A stretch of 64,000 nt of DNA from Bailinhaonella thermotolerans (GTDB taxonomy: Bacteria; Actinomycetota; Actinomycetes; Streptosporangiales; Streptosporangiaceae). The stretch's first letter is position 1. Each line of letters opens with the position of its first letter. The notes below the pieces were generated by a model. That model was not told the origin of the DNA, ran no database searches, and saw only the letters and a list, made by a program, of their open reading frames with translations. A program made the position numbers and the translations under genes. Positions 27,325-36,368 of this stretch are shown here, one piece after another. The stretch lies in assembly GCF_003594875.1 (NCBI RefSeq), contig NZ_QZEY01000007.1, forward strand, positions 275,493 through 339,492, written 5' to 3'.

Positions 27325-27737
27325 CCGAGCGCAGCGACGAAACGATGAGGGTTCTCGTCTACAGCGACGACGCCAGCACCCGCGCCAAGGTGCGGATGGC
27401 GATCGGGCGCAGGCCCGCGGCCGACGTGCCGCTCGTCGAGGTGGTCGAGTGCGCGACCGAGCCCGCGGTGTTCAAGCACCTGGAGTCCGGCTCGATCGAC
27501 GTCGCGGTCCTCGACGGCGAGGCCGTGCCCGCCGGCGGCATGGGCGTCTGCCGCCAGGCCAAGGACGAGATCTACCGCTGCCCGCCGGTGTGCCTGCTCA
27601 TCGCGCGCCGCGACGACCGCTGGCTCGCCAACTGGTCCCGCGCCGACGCCGTCGTCGCCCAGCCGCTCGACCCGATCGTGCTGGCCGAGAACGTCGCCGA
27701 GCTGCTCCGCCGCCGGGCCGCCCTGCCCGCCGGGTAA
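27321..27737 (+). CDS. Atypical stand-alone response-regulator receiver protein
   Basis: The 138-residue protein is a single receiver-like domain with no output domain. [13 protein letters not shown] holds the acidic pocket, [15 protein letters not shown] holds the expected phospho-accepting Asp, but the conserved Lys-Pro is replaced by Gln-Pro (AQPLDP). It is probably not a standard phosphorylated regulator. Related genes next to ctaE and trpD occur in Streptomyces as far as I recall. No histidine kinase is nearby. Starts at ATG 27321 (coupled to the leader ORF) or ATG 27345 are both possible. Confidence 0.75.
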   Translation: MTERSDETMRVLVYSDDASTRAKVRMAIGRRPAADVPLVEVVECATEPAVFKHLESGSIDVAVLDGEAVPAGGMGVCRQAKDEIYRCPPVCLLIARRDDRWLANWSRADAVVAQPLDPIVLAENVAELLRRRAALPAG

Positions 27738-27769
27738 AAACCGCCCCCCGCATCGCCCAGGAGATCTAC

Positions 27770-28810
27770 ATGGACGCGCGCACCACCTGGCCCGCGTTGC
27801 TGACCGCCCTGCTCTCGGGGGAGTCCCTCAGCGCGGACGAGACCGCCTGGGCGATGAACGAGATCATGTCCGGGGTCGCGACGCCCGCCCAGATCGCGGG
27901 CTTCGCCGTCGCGCTGCGCGCGAAGGGCGAGACGGTGGCGGAGATCACCGGCCTGGCCAAGGGCATGCTCGACCACGCGACCCCCATCTCGATCTCCGGC
28001 CGCCTCGTGGACGTCGTGGGCACCGGCGGTGACCGGGCTCACACTGTGAACGTCAGCACAATGGCCGCCATCGTCGCCGCCGCGGCGGGCTCGAAGATGG
28101 TCAAGTACGGCAACCGCGCGGCCTCCTCGGCCTGCGGGAGCGCCGACGTGCTGGAGCGGCTGGGCGTCGCGATCGACCTGCCCCCGGAGCGCACCGCGCA
28201 GGTCGCCGAGGAGGTGGGGATCACCTTCTGCTTCGCGCCGATCTTCCACCCCTCGTTCCGGCACGCCGGGCCTCCCCGCCGCGAGCTGGGCGTCCCCACG
28301 TTCTTCAACTTCCTGGGCCCGCTGACCAACCCGGCCAGGCCGTCCGCCCAGGCCATCGGCGTGTTCGACGAGCGCATGGCCGGGGTCGTCGCCGGCGTCT
28401 TCGCCGACCGCGGGGTGTCGGCGCTGGTCTTCCGGGGCGACGACGGCCTCGACGAGCTGACCACCACCACGACCTCCTCGGTCTGGGTGGTCCGCGACGG
28501 CACGTCCACCCGCACCACCTTCGACCCGGCCGACCTCGGCATCCCGCGTTCCACCCCGGACGCCCTGCGCGGCGGCGACGCCGACTACAACGCCCAGGTC
28601 GTCCGCGACGTCATGGCCGGCGCCGAGGGCCCCGTGCGTGACGCCGTGCTCCTCAACGCGGCCGCCGCGCTCGTCGCCGACGCCACCCCGGACGGCGACC
28701 TCACCGAGGCCCTGCGCGCCCAGTACGCCCGGGCGGCCGAGGCCGTCGACTCCGGCAGGGCCACCGCCCTGCTCGACCGCTGGATCGAGCGCAGCCGCTC
28801 GCTCCGCTGA
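27770..28810 (+). CDS. trpD: Anthranilate phosphoribosyltransferase
   Basis: The 346-residue enzyme joins anthranilate and PRPP in tryptophan synthesis. Motifs are [17 protein letters not shown] (pyrophosphate site), [35 protein letters not shown] and [14 protein letters not shown]. Length is typical. ATG 27770 has AGGAG seven bases upstream. It is separated from other trp genes, as in M. tuberculosis (Rv2192c). The gene follows the receiver-like gene by 32 bases, so co-transcription is likely. Confidence 0.95.
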   Translation: MDARTTWPALLTALLSGESLSADETAWAMNEIMSGVATPAQIAGFAVALRAKGETVAEITGLAKGMLDHATPISISGRLVDVVGTGGDRAHTVNVSTMAAIVAAAAGSKMVKYGNRAASSACGSADVLERLGVAIDLPPERTAQVAEEVGITFCFAPIFHPSFRHAGPPRRELGVPTFFNFLGPLTNPARPSAQAIGVFDERMAGVVAGVFADRGVSALVFRGDDGLDELTTTTTSSVWVVRDGTSTRTTFDPADLGIPRSTPDALRGGDADYNAQVVRDVMAGAEGPVRDAVLLNAAAALVADATPDGDLTEALRAQYARAAEAVDSGRATALLDRWIERSRSLR

Positions 28811-29199
28811 GCCTCTCCCCCGCCCAGGTCACGCGGCTCCCGCCCGGCGTCGCGTGACCGTCCCGGCCTGGGCGTGCGCGCCCGCATGCCGTACGGCTCG
28901 CGCCGGGCCCGGCCTTGATCCCACCCCGGCGGCCACGCCCACTCCCCGCGCCGTCCCTCGGCCGGCCGCGGCGGGGACGCGCTTCCTCCCCCCTGCCCCA
29001 CGCGCCCCGACGCCGCGCAAGGCCGTACACAAGCCGCACAGGAGCGCGGGCGCCCCAAAGGGACCGGGAACACCAGGAGTGACGCGAAAGGCCCCCTGGA
29101 GCGTCCAGGAGACGCCAGGAGGCCTCGGCGAGCCCGCCCCTCCCCCGGGTCCGGCGGCGGGCCGGCAGGCGGGCGGGCGCGGTGAACGGAGACGCGCGA
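28811..29199. other. 389-base spacer between trpD and the Lrp-type gene
   Basis: It holds the trpD terminator hairpin, one CCGTACGGCTCGCGCC motif near 28890 and GC-rich, low-complexity sequence. I see no credible gene. Confidence 0.6.
28821..28874. terminator. Inverted repeat after trpD
   Basis: GGTCACGCG and CGCGTGACC are a perfect nine-base pair 15 bases apart, flanked by CGCCCAG and CTGGGCG. It starts ten bases past the trpD stop. There is no T tail. Confidence 0.65.
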
Positions 29200-29487
29200 T
29201 CAGTCGGCGTCGGGGAGGCCGATCGAGAAGGCGGCGTCGAGGTCGTGCTTGGAGTAGGCCCGGAAGGCGATGTGCGTCTCGGTGTGGAGGACGCCGGGGA
29301 CCTTGTTGAGGCGGGCCGGGACGACCTCGGCGATCTGCTCGTAGCGGGGGACCCGGACCATGGCCAGCAGGTCGTAGTCGCCGGTGATGGAGTAGACCTC
29401 GCTCACGCCCTCGAGTTCCGCGATCGTCTGCGCGACCTCGGGGATCTGCGCCACGTCCGTCTTGATGTGCACGATCGCGGTGACCAC
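29200..29487 (-). CDS. Stand-alone Lrp/AsnC ligand-binding (RAM) domain protein
   Basis: The 95-residue protein is only the alpha-beta RAM domain of Lrp/AsnC regulators: TAIVHIKTDVAQIPEVAQTI, VSEVYSITGDYDLLAMVRVP, and a C-terminal strand HTETHIAFRAYS. No helix-turn-helix is encoded. Such proteins oligomerise and may bind amino acids or partner with full-length Lrp proteins. Its place beside trpD and the cytochrome genes is one I recall from Streptomyces. Start GTG 29487. Confidence 0.85.
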   Translation of the reverse strand: MVTAIVHIKTDVAQIPEVAQTIAELEGVSEVYSITGDYDLLAMVRVPRYEQIAEVVPARLNKVPGVLHTETHIAFRAYSKHDLDAAFSIGLPDAD

Positions 29488-29762
29488 GCTGTCCTCCCAG
29501 GATCGTCCTGATCGCTTGCTTCTGGCGGAAGTGTAACCAGTGGGACCGGTTCGCCGCGCGGCGGAGGGCGCCGGGCACTTTTTCCGGTTGTGGTGGGACG
29601 GCGCGGATTATTGCCCCGTCAGTGGGCATTGCTGATGTTGCGCGATGATCAGGCGGATTCCTCAACCCCTGCCTTGGTTGTGGGGATTCGTCCGCGCGGG
29701 GACGGCCCGCGCGCCGCGGCCGGGCCGTCCTGCCAATCGACAGACAATCGGGGGATTGAAGA

Positions 29763-30059
29763 ATGCTCAGGAAGATCGCGATCACGGCGGCCGCGGCGGC
29801 CGCCCTCGGAGGCGTCGGACTGGCGTCGCCCGCCCTGGCCGGGCCCTGGCCCGGGCACTACTCGTCCAGCCACAACGAGTGGTCCTACAAGAACGTCGTG
29901 AAGAAGGACCGCGACATCCAGACCAACAAGCAGATCGCGCCGATCCAGATCTGCAACGTCGACCTCGACATCCTCGCCGAGCTGCTGGCGATCGGGAACA
30001 GCTACGACAACGGCAGCCACTGCGTCAACGGTTCCGTCCAGATCATCGGCGGCCGCTGA
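29763..30059 (+). CDS. Small secreted protein with two cysteines, unknown function
   Basis: The 98-residue precursor has a clear signal peptide (MLRKIAITAAAAAALGGVG, cleavage after ALA). The roughly 70-residue mature part reads GPWPGHYSSSHNEWSYKN, then VVKKDRDIQTNKQIAPIQIC and a C-terminal DNGSHCVNGSVQIIGGR. Two Cys spaced by 25 residues around a hydrophobic DLDILAELLAIGN core recall chaplins and rodlins in build, but no family signature is clear. GGGGGA precedes ATG 29763, and a strong terminator follows, so it is transcribed alone. Confidence 0.65.
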   Translation: MLRKIAITAAAAAALGGVGLASPALAGPWPGHYSSSHNEWSYKNVVKKDRDIQTNKQIAPIQICNVDLDILAELLAIGNSYDNGSHCVNGSVQIIGGR

Positions 30060-30074
30060 CCGGGGGACCTGGGG

Positions 30075-30100
30075 AAGGGGCCGGGCGACCGGCCCCTTTT
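30075..30100 (+). terminator. Rho-independent terminator of the small secreted protein gene
   Basis: AAGGGGCCGG and its complement form a ten-base stem with a GCGA tetraloop, followed by TTTT. Confidence 0.9.
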
Positions 30101-30254
30101 CTCGTGCCCTGCCCCCGCTCCACCGCCCCTCGCTCCCACGCGAGGCCCCCGCCCGTGCCGTACGGCCGGCCGCCCGCGTCCGCCGTACGCCGGGCGTGGC
30201 GTGCCGCCGTACGGCGTCCACGTCCGGAGCCCCCGCGCTCAGGTCAGGGGAACG

Positions 30255-30290
30255 GCGAACGGCCCGCCTCCGGAGAGGCGGGCCGTTCGC
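30255..30290 (-). terminator. Terminator of the L,D-transpeptidase gene
   Basis: GCGAACGGCCCGCCTC and its perfect complement form a 16-base stem with a CGGA loop, 25 bases past the gene's stop. Two GCCGTACGSC motifs lie in the spacer just beyond (30159, 30207). Confidence 0.85.
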
Positions 30291-30314
30291 TCGCGTGTGC
30301 GGGACCGGGCGGGC

Positions 30315-31619
30315 TCAGGCGCCCGGGCTGCCGGTGGCGGTGGGCGTCGCGATGGTGTCGGAGCGCTCCGGGGTCTTCTCGGGCGTGGGGGTGACGTTGT
30401 CGCCGGGCTTGACGCTGGTCTTCAGCGCGCTGCCCTTCACCCAGTTCTTCCAGGAGATCTCCCAGTGCGCCCAGCCGTTCATGTGCTCCAGGGGGCGTCT
30501 GGTCCCGGTCACGTTGATCGGGTCGCCGCGGAGCGTGGTGTTCATGAACCACTTGGCGTTCTCGGTGCTGGCGTTGATGCAGCCGTGGCTGACGTTCGCC
30601 CGCCCCTGGGAGCCCACCGACCAGGGCGCGCCGTGGACGTACTCACCGCTGTCGGAGAACTTGACGGTGTAGTAGACGTCGAGGCGGTAGTAGTCGGGGC
30701 AGCCCTTGGGGCAGCCGAGCGTGCTGGAGTCCATGACCACGTGGTAGGACTTCTCCATCGCCAGGTGCTTGCCGTTCGTGGTGATCCACTTGTACTTGGC
30801 GCCGCTGCCCGCGCTGATCGGGATCTTGCGGATGACCTTGCCGTCGCGCTTGACGGTCATGTAGTGCGAGCGGGTGTCCACGGTGCTGATCTGCGACCGG
30901 CCGACCTTGAACTCGCGCACGTAGTCCTTGGTGGCGTAGGTGCCCTTGGCCCCCCGCACCCCGGCCAGGTGCGCCATGAACTTGACCTTGGTGTTCTTCG
31001 GCCAGTAGTGCTTGGTCCGGAAGTCCACCCGCTGGTTGTCGAACCAGTGCCAGGCGCCCTCGACCGGCTTGGACATCTGCACCTCGAGCGCCTTCTCGAC
31101 CTCGGCGCGGTTGTGCACCGGGGCGTCGAAGCGCACCATGATCGGCATCCCGACGCCGACCGTCTCGCCCTGCGAGGGCGTGATGTCGGCGATGCCGAAG
31201 GTCTTGCTCGGCTTGAGCGTGCTGAAGGTGCTGGTGACCTCGGTGGTCTTGCCGGCCTCGTTCACCGCGGTGGCGGTGACGGTGTACGTCGAGGAGGGGT
31301 GGAGGTTCCACTCGCTGCGCCAGCGCGTCTTGTCGTCGCTCATCAGGCCGCCCTTCTTGGCGCCCTTGCCCTGGACCTTGACGCTCTGCAGCCTGCCGCC
31401 CTGGGCCGACACGGTGATGCCCTTGTCGGGAAGCACCTTTTTGGCGCCGTTGACCGGGGCTATCGCGACCGTCGCCGGCGCGGGTTCCTTCTTGACCGGA
31501 CCGATGCCGCCCCCGCCGGACTTGCCGCCGCCCCCTGAGCACGCGGACAGCAGCAGTGGGATCCCCGCCACTGCGGCCAAGAGCCGGATCGTCCGCTTGC
31601 TCCGGACGCCTTTACGCAC
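30315..31619 (-). CDS. L,D-transpeptidase lipoprotein (Ig-like domains plus YkuD)
   Basis: The 434-residue lipoprotein has a signal peptide with lipobox LSAC (Cys27), a Gly/Ser-rich spacer, two Ig-like domains (about residues 50-250) and a YkuD catalytic domain. The active-site motif is HGCINASTENAKWF with the Cys nucleophile, preceded by the conserved YVHGAPWSVGSQG stretch. It forms 3-3 cross-links in peptidoglycan, like LdtMt2. Start GTG 31619 has AGGAGG six bases upstream. It is a single gene flanked by terminators. Confidence 0.92.
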   Translation of the reverse strand: MRKGVRSKRTIRLLAAVAGIPLLLSACSGGGGKSGGGGIGPVKKEPAPATVAIAPVNGAKKVLPDKGITVSAQGGRLQSVKVQGKGAKKGGLMSDDKTRWRSEWNLHPSSTYTVTATAVNEAGKTTEVTSTFSTLKPSKTFGIADITPSQGETVGVGMPIMVRFDAPVHNRAEVEKALEVQMSKPVEGAWHWFDNQRVDFRTKHYWPKNTKVKFMAHLAGVRGAKGTYATKDYVREFKVGRSQISTVDTRSHYMTVKRDGKVIRKIPISAGSGAKYKWITTNGKHLAMEKSYHVVMDSSTLGCPKGCPDYYRLDVYYTVKFSDSGEYVHGAPWSVGSQGRANVSHGCINASTENAKWFMNTTLRGDPINVTGTRRPLEHMNGWAHWEISWKNWVKGSALKTSVKPGDNVTPTPEKTPERSDTIATPTATGSPGA

Positions 31620-31760
31620 CGTCGTCCTCCTGTCAGCAGGTCAGCCGTTGCTTGCCTACCCACTCATGTCCCCGTACCACCCCGAGCGGGCCGCACACGG
31701 GGCAGAGGTTACCTTCTTCTGACGCCCGCTACGGCCAAGAAGTTCTGTATCAAACAGTAT

Positions 31761-31806
31761 CGCGGGAGACCGACACATCCTTCCCGGGATGTGCCGGTCC
31801 CCCGCG
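31761..31806 (-). terminator. Terminator of the ctaC-ctaD-ctaF operon
   Basis: GACCGACACATCC pairs with GGATGTGCCGGTC (one mismatch) around a TTCCCG loop, extended by CGCGGG/CCCGCG. It lies 22 bases past the ctaF stop. Confidence 0.85.
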
Positions 31807-31827
31807 ACCAGGTGCGAACGGGACTTC

Positions 31828-32223
31828 TCAGTGCGAGAAGTGCCCCCGGTAGTACTGGAAGACGAAGCCGATCGTCGTCATCAGCACCGCGGCGACGCCG
31901 ATGATGAACAGCCACCAGCCGATCACGAAGCCCACCGTGGCGAGCGCCGCGGCCAGCGCCACGAAGAGCGGCCACCAGCTGTGCGGGCTGAAGAAGCCGA
32001 TCTCCCCGTTGCCGTCGCTGACCTCGGCCTCCTTGTTGTCCTCCGGCTGCGGGCCGATGCGCCGCGCGGTGAACAGCAGGTAGTAGCCGATCATGAAGGC
32101 CAGGCCGACGGTGATGCCGAGGGCCGTGGTGCCCGTCGGGTCCTTCGACCAGAACCAGTACACGACGTCGGTGGCGGCGAAGAAGATGCCACAGATCAGG
32201 AACAGCCAGCCCTGAACCTTCAT
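31828..32223 (-). CDS. ctaF: Cytochrome c oxidase subunit IV (actinobacterial type)
   Basis: The 131-residue protein has four predicted helices and the family features [51 protein letters not shown] and a C-terminal QYYRGHF. It is a small structural subunit of aa3 oxidase. ATG 32223 overlaps the ctaD stop (ATGA). Confidence 0.93.
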   Translation of the reverse strand: MKVQGWLFLICGIFFAATDVVYWFWSKDPTGTTALGITVGLAFMIGYYLLFTARRIGPQPEDNKEAEVSDGNGEIGFFSPHSWWPLFVALAAALATVGFVIGWWLFIIGVAAVLMTTIGFVFQYYRGHFSH

Positions 32224-33911
32224 CGGTCAGTCCCTTCCGTCACGGAAGCAGCGGTGGCGGAGGCGGCGACCGGGGCGACCCCGGTCACGTGCGGGTAGTG
32301 CAGGTCGAACGCCGGGCGCTCGGAGCGGATGCGCGGCAGGCTCGTGAAGTTGTGCCGCGGCGGCGGGCAGGACGTCGCCCACTCCAGCGAGTTGGCGTAG
32401 CCCCACGGGTCGTCGACCAGGATCTGCTCGCCCTGCTTGTGCGTCCGCCACACGTTCCAGAAGAACGCAAGCGTGGAGGCGCCCAGGATGAACGCGCCGA
32501 CCGACGAGATGAGGTTCAGGTCGGTGAAGCCGTCGTTCGGGGCGTAGTCGGCGTAGCGGCGCGGGAAGCCCTCGACGCCGAGCCAGTGCTGGACGAGGAA
32601 CGTCAGGTGGAAGCCGAAGAACAGGGTCCAGAAGTGGACCTTGCCCCAGCCGTCGTGGAGCATCTTGCCGGTGAACTTGGGCCACCAGAAGTAGAAGCCC
32701 GAGAACATCGCGAAGACCACGGTGCCGAAGAGCACGTAGTGGAAGTGCGCCACGACGAAGTACGAGTCGGTGACGTGGAAGTCCAGCGGCGGCGAGGCCA
32801 GGATGATGCCGGTCAGACCGCCGAAGAGGAAGGTCACCAGGAAGCCGATGGCGAACAGCATCGGCGTCTCGAACGTGAGGTGGCCGCGCCACATCGTGCC
32901 GATCCAGTTGAAGAACTTCATCCCGGTGGGCACCGCGATGAGGAACGTCATGAAGGAGAAGAACGGCAGGAGCACCTGGCCGGTCGGGAACATGTGGTGC
33001 GCCCACACGGTCATCGACAGGCCGGCGATGGCGATGGTCGCGCCGACGAGGCCGGTGTAGCCGAAGACGGGCTTGCGGCTGAAGACCGGCAGGACCTCGG
33101 TCACGATGCCGAAGAACGGCAGGGCGACGATGTACACCTCGGGGTGGCCGAAGAACCAGAACAGGTGCTGCCACAGCATGGCGCCGCCGGTCTCGGCGTC
33201 GAACAGGTGCGCGCCGAGCTTGCGGTCGGCGGCGAGGCCGAGCAGGGCCGCGGTCAGCACCGGGAACGCCAGGAGCACCAGCATCGAGGTGATGAAGATG
33301 TTCCAGGTGAAGATGGGCATCCGGAACATGGTCATGCCCGGGGCCCGCATGCAGACGACCGTGGTGATGAAGTTCACCGCGCCCAGGATCGTGCCCAGGC
33401 CGGACAGCACCAGACCCATGATCCACAGGTCGCCGCCGACGCCCGGCGAGGAGATGCCGTTCGACAGGGGGGTGTACGCGAACCAGCCGAAGCTCGCCGC
33501 GCCGCCCGGGGTGAAGAACCCGCTGATCGTGATGATGCCGCCGAACAGGAACAGGTAGTAGCTGAACATGTTCAGGCGCGGGAACGCCACGTCGGGGGCG
33601 CCGATCTGCAGCGGCATGATCACGTTGCCGAACCCGACGAACAGCGGCGTCGCGAACATCAGCAGCATGATCGTGCCGTGCATGGTGAACAGCTGGTTGA
33701 ACTGCTCGTTGCTCGTGAACTGCAGGCCCGGCTGGGCCAGCTCGAGCCTGATCACCAGCGCCATCAGGCCGCCGATCAGGAAGAACACGAACGACGTGAT
33801 GAGGTACATGTACCCGATCACCTTGTGGTCCGTGGAGGACATCCACGAAACGATGATCGAACCCTTGCGGGAGGGGCGCCTCTGCGCGCCTCCGGCGGTA
33901 ATCGCGGTCAC
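32220..33911 (-). CDS. ctaD: Cytochrome c oxidase subunit I
   Basis: The 563-residue catalytic subunit has about 12 helices and binds heme a, heme a3 and CuB. Key segments are [20 protein letters not shown] (heme a His), [19 protein letters not shown] (CuB His and the cross-linked Tyr), [10 protein letters not shown] (CuB His pair), and [10 protein letters not shown] (heme a3 and heme a His). It reduces oxygen to water and pumps protons. GTG 33911 overlaps the ctaC stop. Here ctaD lies in an operon with ctaC and ctaF; in M. tuberculosis it is elsewhere. Confidence 0.97.
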   Translation of the reverse strand: MTAITAGGAQRRPSRKGSIIVSWMSSTDHKVIGYMYLITSFVFFLIGGLMALVIRLELAQPGLQFTSNEQFNQLFTMHGTIMLLMFATPLFVGFGNVIMPLQIGAPDVAFPRLNMFSYYLFLFGGIITISGFFTPGGAASFGWFAYTPLSNGISSPGVGGDLWIMGLVLSGLGTILGAVNFITTVVCMRAPGMTMFRMPIFTWNIFITSMLVLLAFPVLTAALLGLAADRKLGAHLFDAETGGAMLWQHLFWFFGHPEVYIVALPFFGIVTEVLPVFSRKPVFGYTGLVGATIAIAGLSMTVWAHHMFPTGQVLLPFFSFMTFLIAVPTGMKFFNWIGTMWRGHLTFETPMLFAIGFLVTFLFGGLTGIILASPPLDFHVTDSYFVVAHFHYVLFGTVVFAMFSGFYFWWPKFTGKMLHDGWGKVHFWTLFFGFHLTFLVQHWLGVEGFPRRYADYAPNDGFTDLNLISSVGAFILGASTLAFFWNVWRTHKQGEQILVDDPWGYANSLEWATSCPPPRHNFTSLPRIRSERPAFDLHYPHVTGVAPVAASATAASVTEGTDR

Positions 33912-34708
33912 TGGGCTCTCCCAGCCTGGCTCTGGATGTACTGGTCGAACTCACCCGGCGGGACGAGCTTCACGGTGAACAGCATGCGCGCGTGGTCGGT
34001 GCCGCACAGCTCGGCGCACCGCCCGGCGAAGACGCCGTTCTTGTCCAGCGTCTTGAGCTGGAACGAGTTGTGGACCCCCGGGATGACGTCGCGCTTGAAC
34101 AGGAACGCGGGCACCCAGAACGAGTGGATGACGTCCGGCGACTCCAGGTTGAAGCGGATGTTCTTGCCGCCGCTCGGGAGCACCAGCTGCGGGTCCTGGC
34201 CCGGCCTGCCGACGACGGTGACCGTCTTGCCCTGGGTCTCGGTCGTGAAGCGCCAGCTCCACTGGAACCCCTCGACCTTCACGGTCACGTCCGGCTTGGC
34301 CTTCATGTCGTTCAGGTAGTCCTGATCGCGGGCGGTGAAGTAGAAGAACACCGCGATCATGATGAACGGCAGCACGCTGTAGAGGATCTCGATCGGCAGG
34401 TTGTACCGGACCTGCGGCGGAAGCTCCTCGTAGCGCTTCTGCTGGGCGCGCTTACGGTGGAAGACGCACGCCCAGATGATGAGGCCCCAGACGACCACGC
34501 CGACGGCGAACGCCGCGATCCACGAGCCCTGCCACAGGGACAGGACGCGTTGGCCCTGCTCGGTGATCGGCTCGGGCATGGCCAGTCGGCCGAACTCGTT
34601 ATCGGAGGCGCACGCCGTCGCGCCGGCCAAGACCAGCGCGAGAGCGGCGGCGCTCGTCGCCTGACGTCGGGCTCTGCTGCGCCCGGTCGCACGGCGGGTC
34701 GGACTCAC
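33908..34708 (-). CDS. ctaC: Cytochrome c oxidase subunit II
   Basis: The 266-residue subunit has an N-terminal signal/lipoprotein-like segment (possible acylated Cys33 after GATA), two membrane helices ([19 protein letters not shown] and [17 protein letters not shown]) and a C-terminal cupredoxin domain. The CuA site is [14 protein letters not shown] (two Cys, Glu carbonyl, His, Met) plus an upstream His in [12 protein letters not shown] 34708 has GGTAGG six bases before it; the frame also runs to 34774 without that support. First gene of ctaC-ctaD-ctaF. Confidence 0.94.
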   Translation of the reverse strand: MSPTRRATGRSRARRQATSAAALALVLAGATACASDNEFGRLAMPEPITEQGQRVLSLWQGSWIAAFAVGVVVWGLIIWACVFHRKRAQQKRYEELPPQVRYNLPIEILYSVLPFIMIAVFFYFTARDQDYLNDMKAKPDVTVKVEGFQWSWRFTTETQGKTVTVVGRPGQDPQLVLPSGGKNIRFNLESPDVIHSFWVPAFLFKRDVIPGVHNSFQLKTLDKNGVFAGRCAELCGTDHARMLFTVKLVPPGEFDQYIQSQAGRAQ

Positions 34709-34841
34709 GGATCGCCTACCCCACTCAAATTCGCCCAAGGGTCCCTCCCCTGGGCGGATGTTTCCTTGGATCATGGAATTCAGAAGTCATGCGATGGACA
34801 CATTAGCGCGCACCGCCACCGGTACTTCGCGCAGCCCCCGT

Positions 34842-34847
34842 TAATGT
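34842..34847 (+). promoter_or_regulatory. Candidate -10 of a leaderless promoter (cysteine desulfurase)
   Basis: TAATGT ends six bases before GTG 34854; no Shine-Dalgarno sequence lies between. Confidence 0.45.
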
Positions 34848-34853
34848 CGCCCT

Positions 34854-35996
34854 GTGGCGTACTTCGACGCGGCCTCCACGGAGCCGCCGCACCCCTCCGC
34901 ACGCGACGCGCTGATCGAGGCGCTCGGCTCCGCGTGGGCCGACCCGGCGAGACTGTACGGCATGGCGCGCCGCTCCCGCATGCTCTTGGACCGGGCCCGC
35001 GCCGACGTCGCCGCCGAGCTGGGCGCGCGGCCCGACGAGGTGTTCTTCACCACCTCCGGCACGCAGGCCGTGCAGCTCGGGCTGCTCGGCGTGTTCCGGG
35101 CGCGCCGCCGCGCCGGCCGCCACGTCGTCGTGAGCCGGGTGGAGCACTCCAGCGTGCTGCACGCCGCGCGCGCCGCCGAGGCCGAGGGCGGCGAGGTGAC
35201 CGAGGTGGGCGTGAGCCGTACCGGGCGGGTGGACCCGGCGGAGTTCGCGGCGGCGCTGCGGCCGGACACGGCGGTGGCCTGCCTCCAGTCGGCGAACCAC
35301 GAGGTCGGCACGGTGCAGCCGGTGGAGGAGGTCGCGGCGGCCTGCCGCGAGGCCGGGGTGCCGCTGCTGGTGGACGCCGCGCAGACGATCGGGCGGGCGC
35401 CGCTGCCGGGCGGCTGGTCGGCGCTGGCCGGCAGCGCGCACAAGTGGGGCGGGCCCGCCGGGGTGGGCGTCCTGGCCGTGCGAAAGGGCACCCGCTGGCG
35501 GTCGCCGCTGCCGGAGGACGAGCGGGGGTACGGCAGGGTGCCGGGGTTCGAGAACGTCGCGGGCGCGGCGGCCGCGGCGGCGGCGCTGCGCGCGCGGGCG
35601 GCGGAGATGGCGGCGGAGTCGGCGCGGCTGTCGGCGCTGGTGGACCGGATCCGGGCGGAGATCCCGGCGCGGGTGCCGGACGTCGAGGTCCAGGGCGACC
35701 CGGTGCACCGGCTGCCCCACTTGGTCACGTTTTCGTGTCTATATGTAAACGGTGAGGCATTGCTGACCGAGCTCGACCGGGAAGGATTCCAGGTCTCCTC
35801 CGGCAGCTCCTGCACCGCGAGTACGCTACAACCGTCGCATGTCCTTGAGGCGATGGGCGTGATTACGCATGGGAACGTCCGGGTATCGCTGCCCCGTGGG
35901 ACTCCCGCGGAGGCCGTCGAGCGGTTCCTCGACGTGGTTCCGGGCGTCGTCGGCAGGCTGCGCGAGTCCATGCGCGGATCGGGGGTGAGCGGGTGA
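34854..35996 (+). CDS. Cysteine desulfurase (class V aminotransferase)
   Basis: The 380-residue PLP enzyme removes sulfur from cysteine as an enzyme persulfide. The PLP Lys is in LAGSAHKWGGPAGVG, the cofactor contacts are in FFTTSGTQAVQLGLLG and LLVDAAQTIG, and the catalytic Cys is in VSSGSSCTASTLQPSH. The start is GTG 34854, MAYFDAASTEPPHPS. It overlaps a TusA-like gene by four bases (GTGA). In many actinomycetes I recall the two as one fused protein. The divergent neighbour is the ctaCDF operon. Confidence 0.9.
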   Translation: MAYFDAASTEPPHPSARDALIEALGSAWADPARLYGMARRSRMLLDRARADVAAELGARPDEVFFTTSGTQAVQLGLLGVFRARRRAGRHVVVSRVEHSSVLHAARAAEAEGGEVTEVGVSRTGRVDPAEFAAALRPDTAVACLQSANHEVGTVQPVEEVAAACREAGVPLLVDAAQTIGRAPLPGGWSALAGSAHKWGGPAGVGVLAVRKGTRWRSPLPEDERGYGRVPGFENVAGAAAAAAALRARAAEMAAESARLSALVDRIRAEIPARVPDVEVQGDPVHRLPHLVTFSCLYVNGEALLTELDREGFQVSSGSSCTASTLQPSHVLEAMGVITHGNVRVSLPRGTPAEAVERFLDVVPGVVGRLRESMRGSGVSG

Positions 35997-36229
35997 ACTC
36001 CGGGAGCGTCACCATCGACGCGCTGGGCCGCAAGTGCCCCATCCCGATCATCATGCTCGCCGAGCGCATCAACGAGGTGCCGCTCGGCGCGGTGATCACG
36101 GTCCTGGCCGACGACCCCGCCGCCTACACCGACATCCCCGCGTGGTGCCGGCTCAAGTCGCACCAGTTCGTCGGCAGCCTGGAGATCAAGCCCAGGGGCT
36201 GGGCCTTCAACGTCCGCCGCTCCTACTGA
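35993..36229 (+). CDS. TusA-family sulfurtransferase
   Basis: The 78-residue protein has the TusA fold signature LGRKCPIPIIMLAERI with the Cys-Pro-x-Pro sulfur-carrying Cys, then AVITVLADDPAAYTDIPAWC and a C-terminal strand. It should accept persulfide sulfur from the desulfurase encoded by the overlapping upstream gene and pass it on, for example to tRNA or cofactor thiolation. Start GTG 35993. Confidence 0.88.
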   Translation: MNSGSVTIDALGRKCPIPIIMLAERINEVPLGAVITVLADDPAAYTDIPAWCRLKSHQFVGSLEIKPRGWAFNVRRSY

Positions 36230-36368
36230 CGGAGCCGGGCGCGCCTCCGGGAGCACCGGGCCCGCCTCCGGGAGCACTACCGGCCCGTCTCCGGGGAGCG
36301 CCGGAACGCCCCGCCGGGCGCACCCCGAGCGCCCCGGGCCTGCGCCGGGCCCGTGGCGTACGGCGGGC

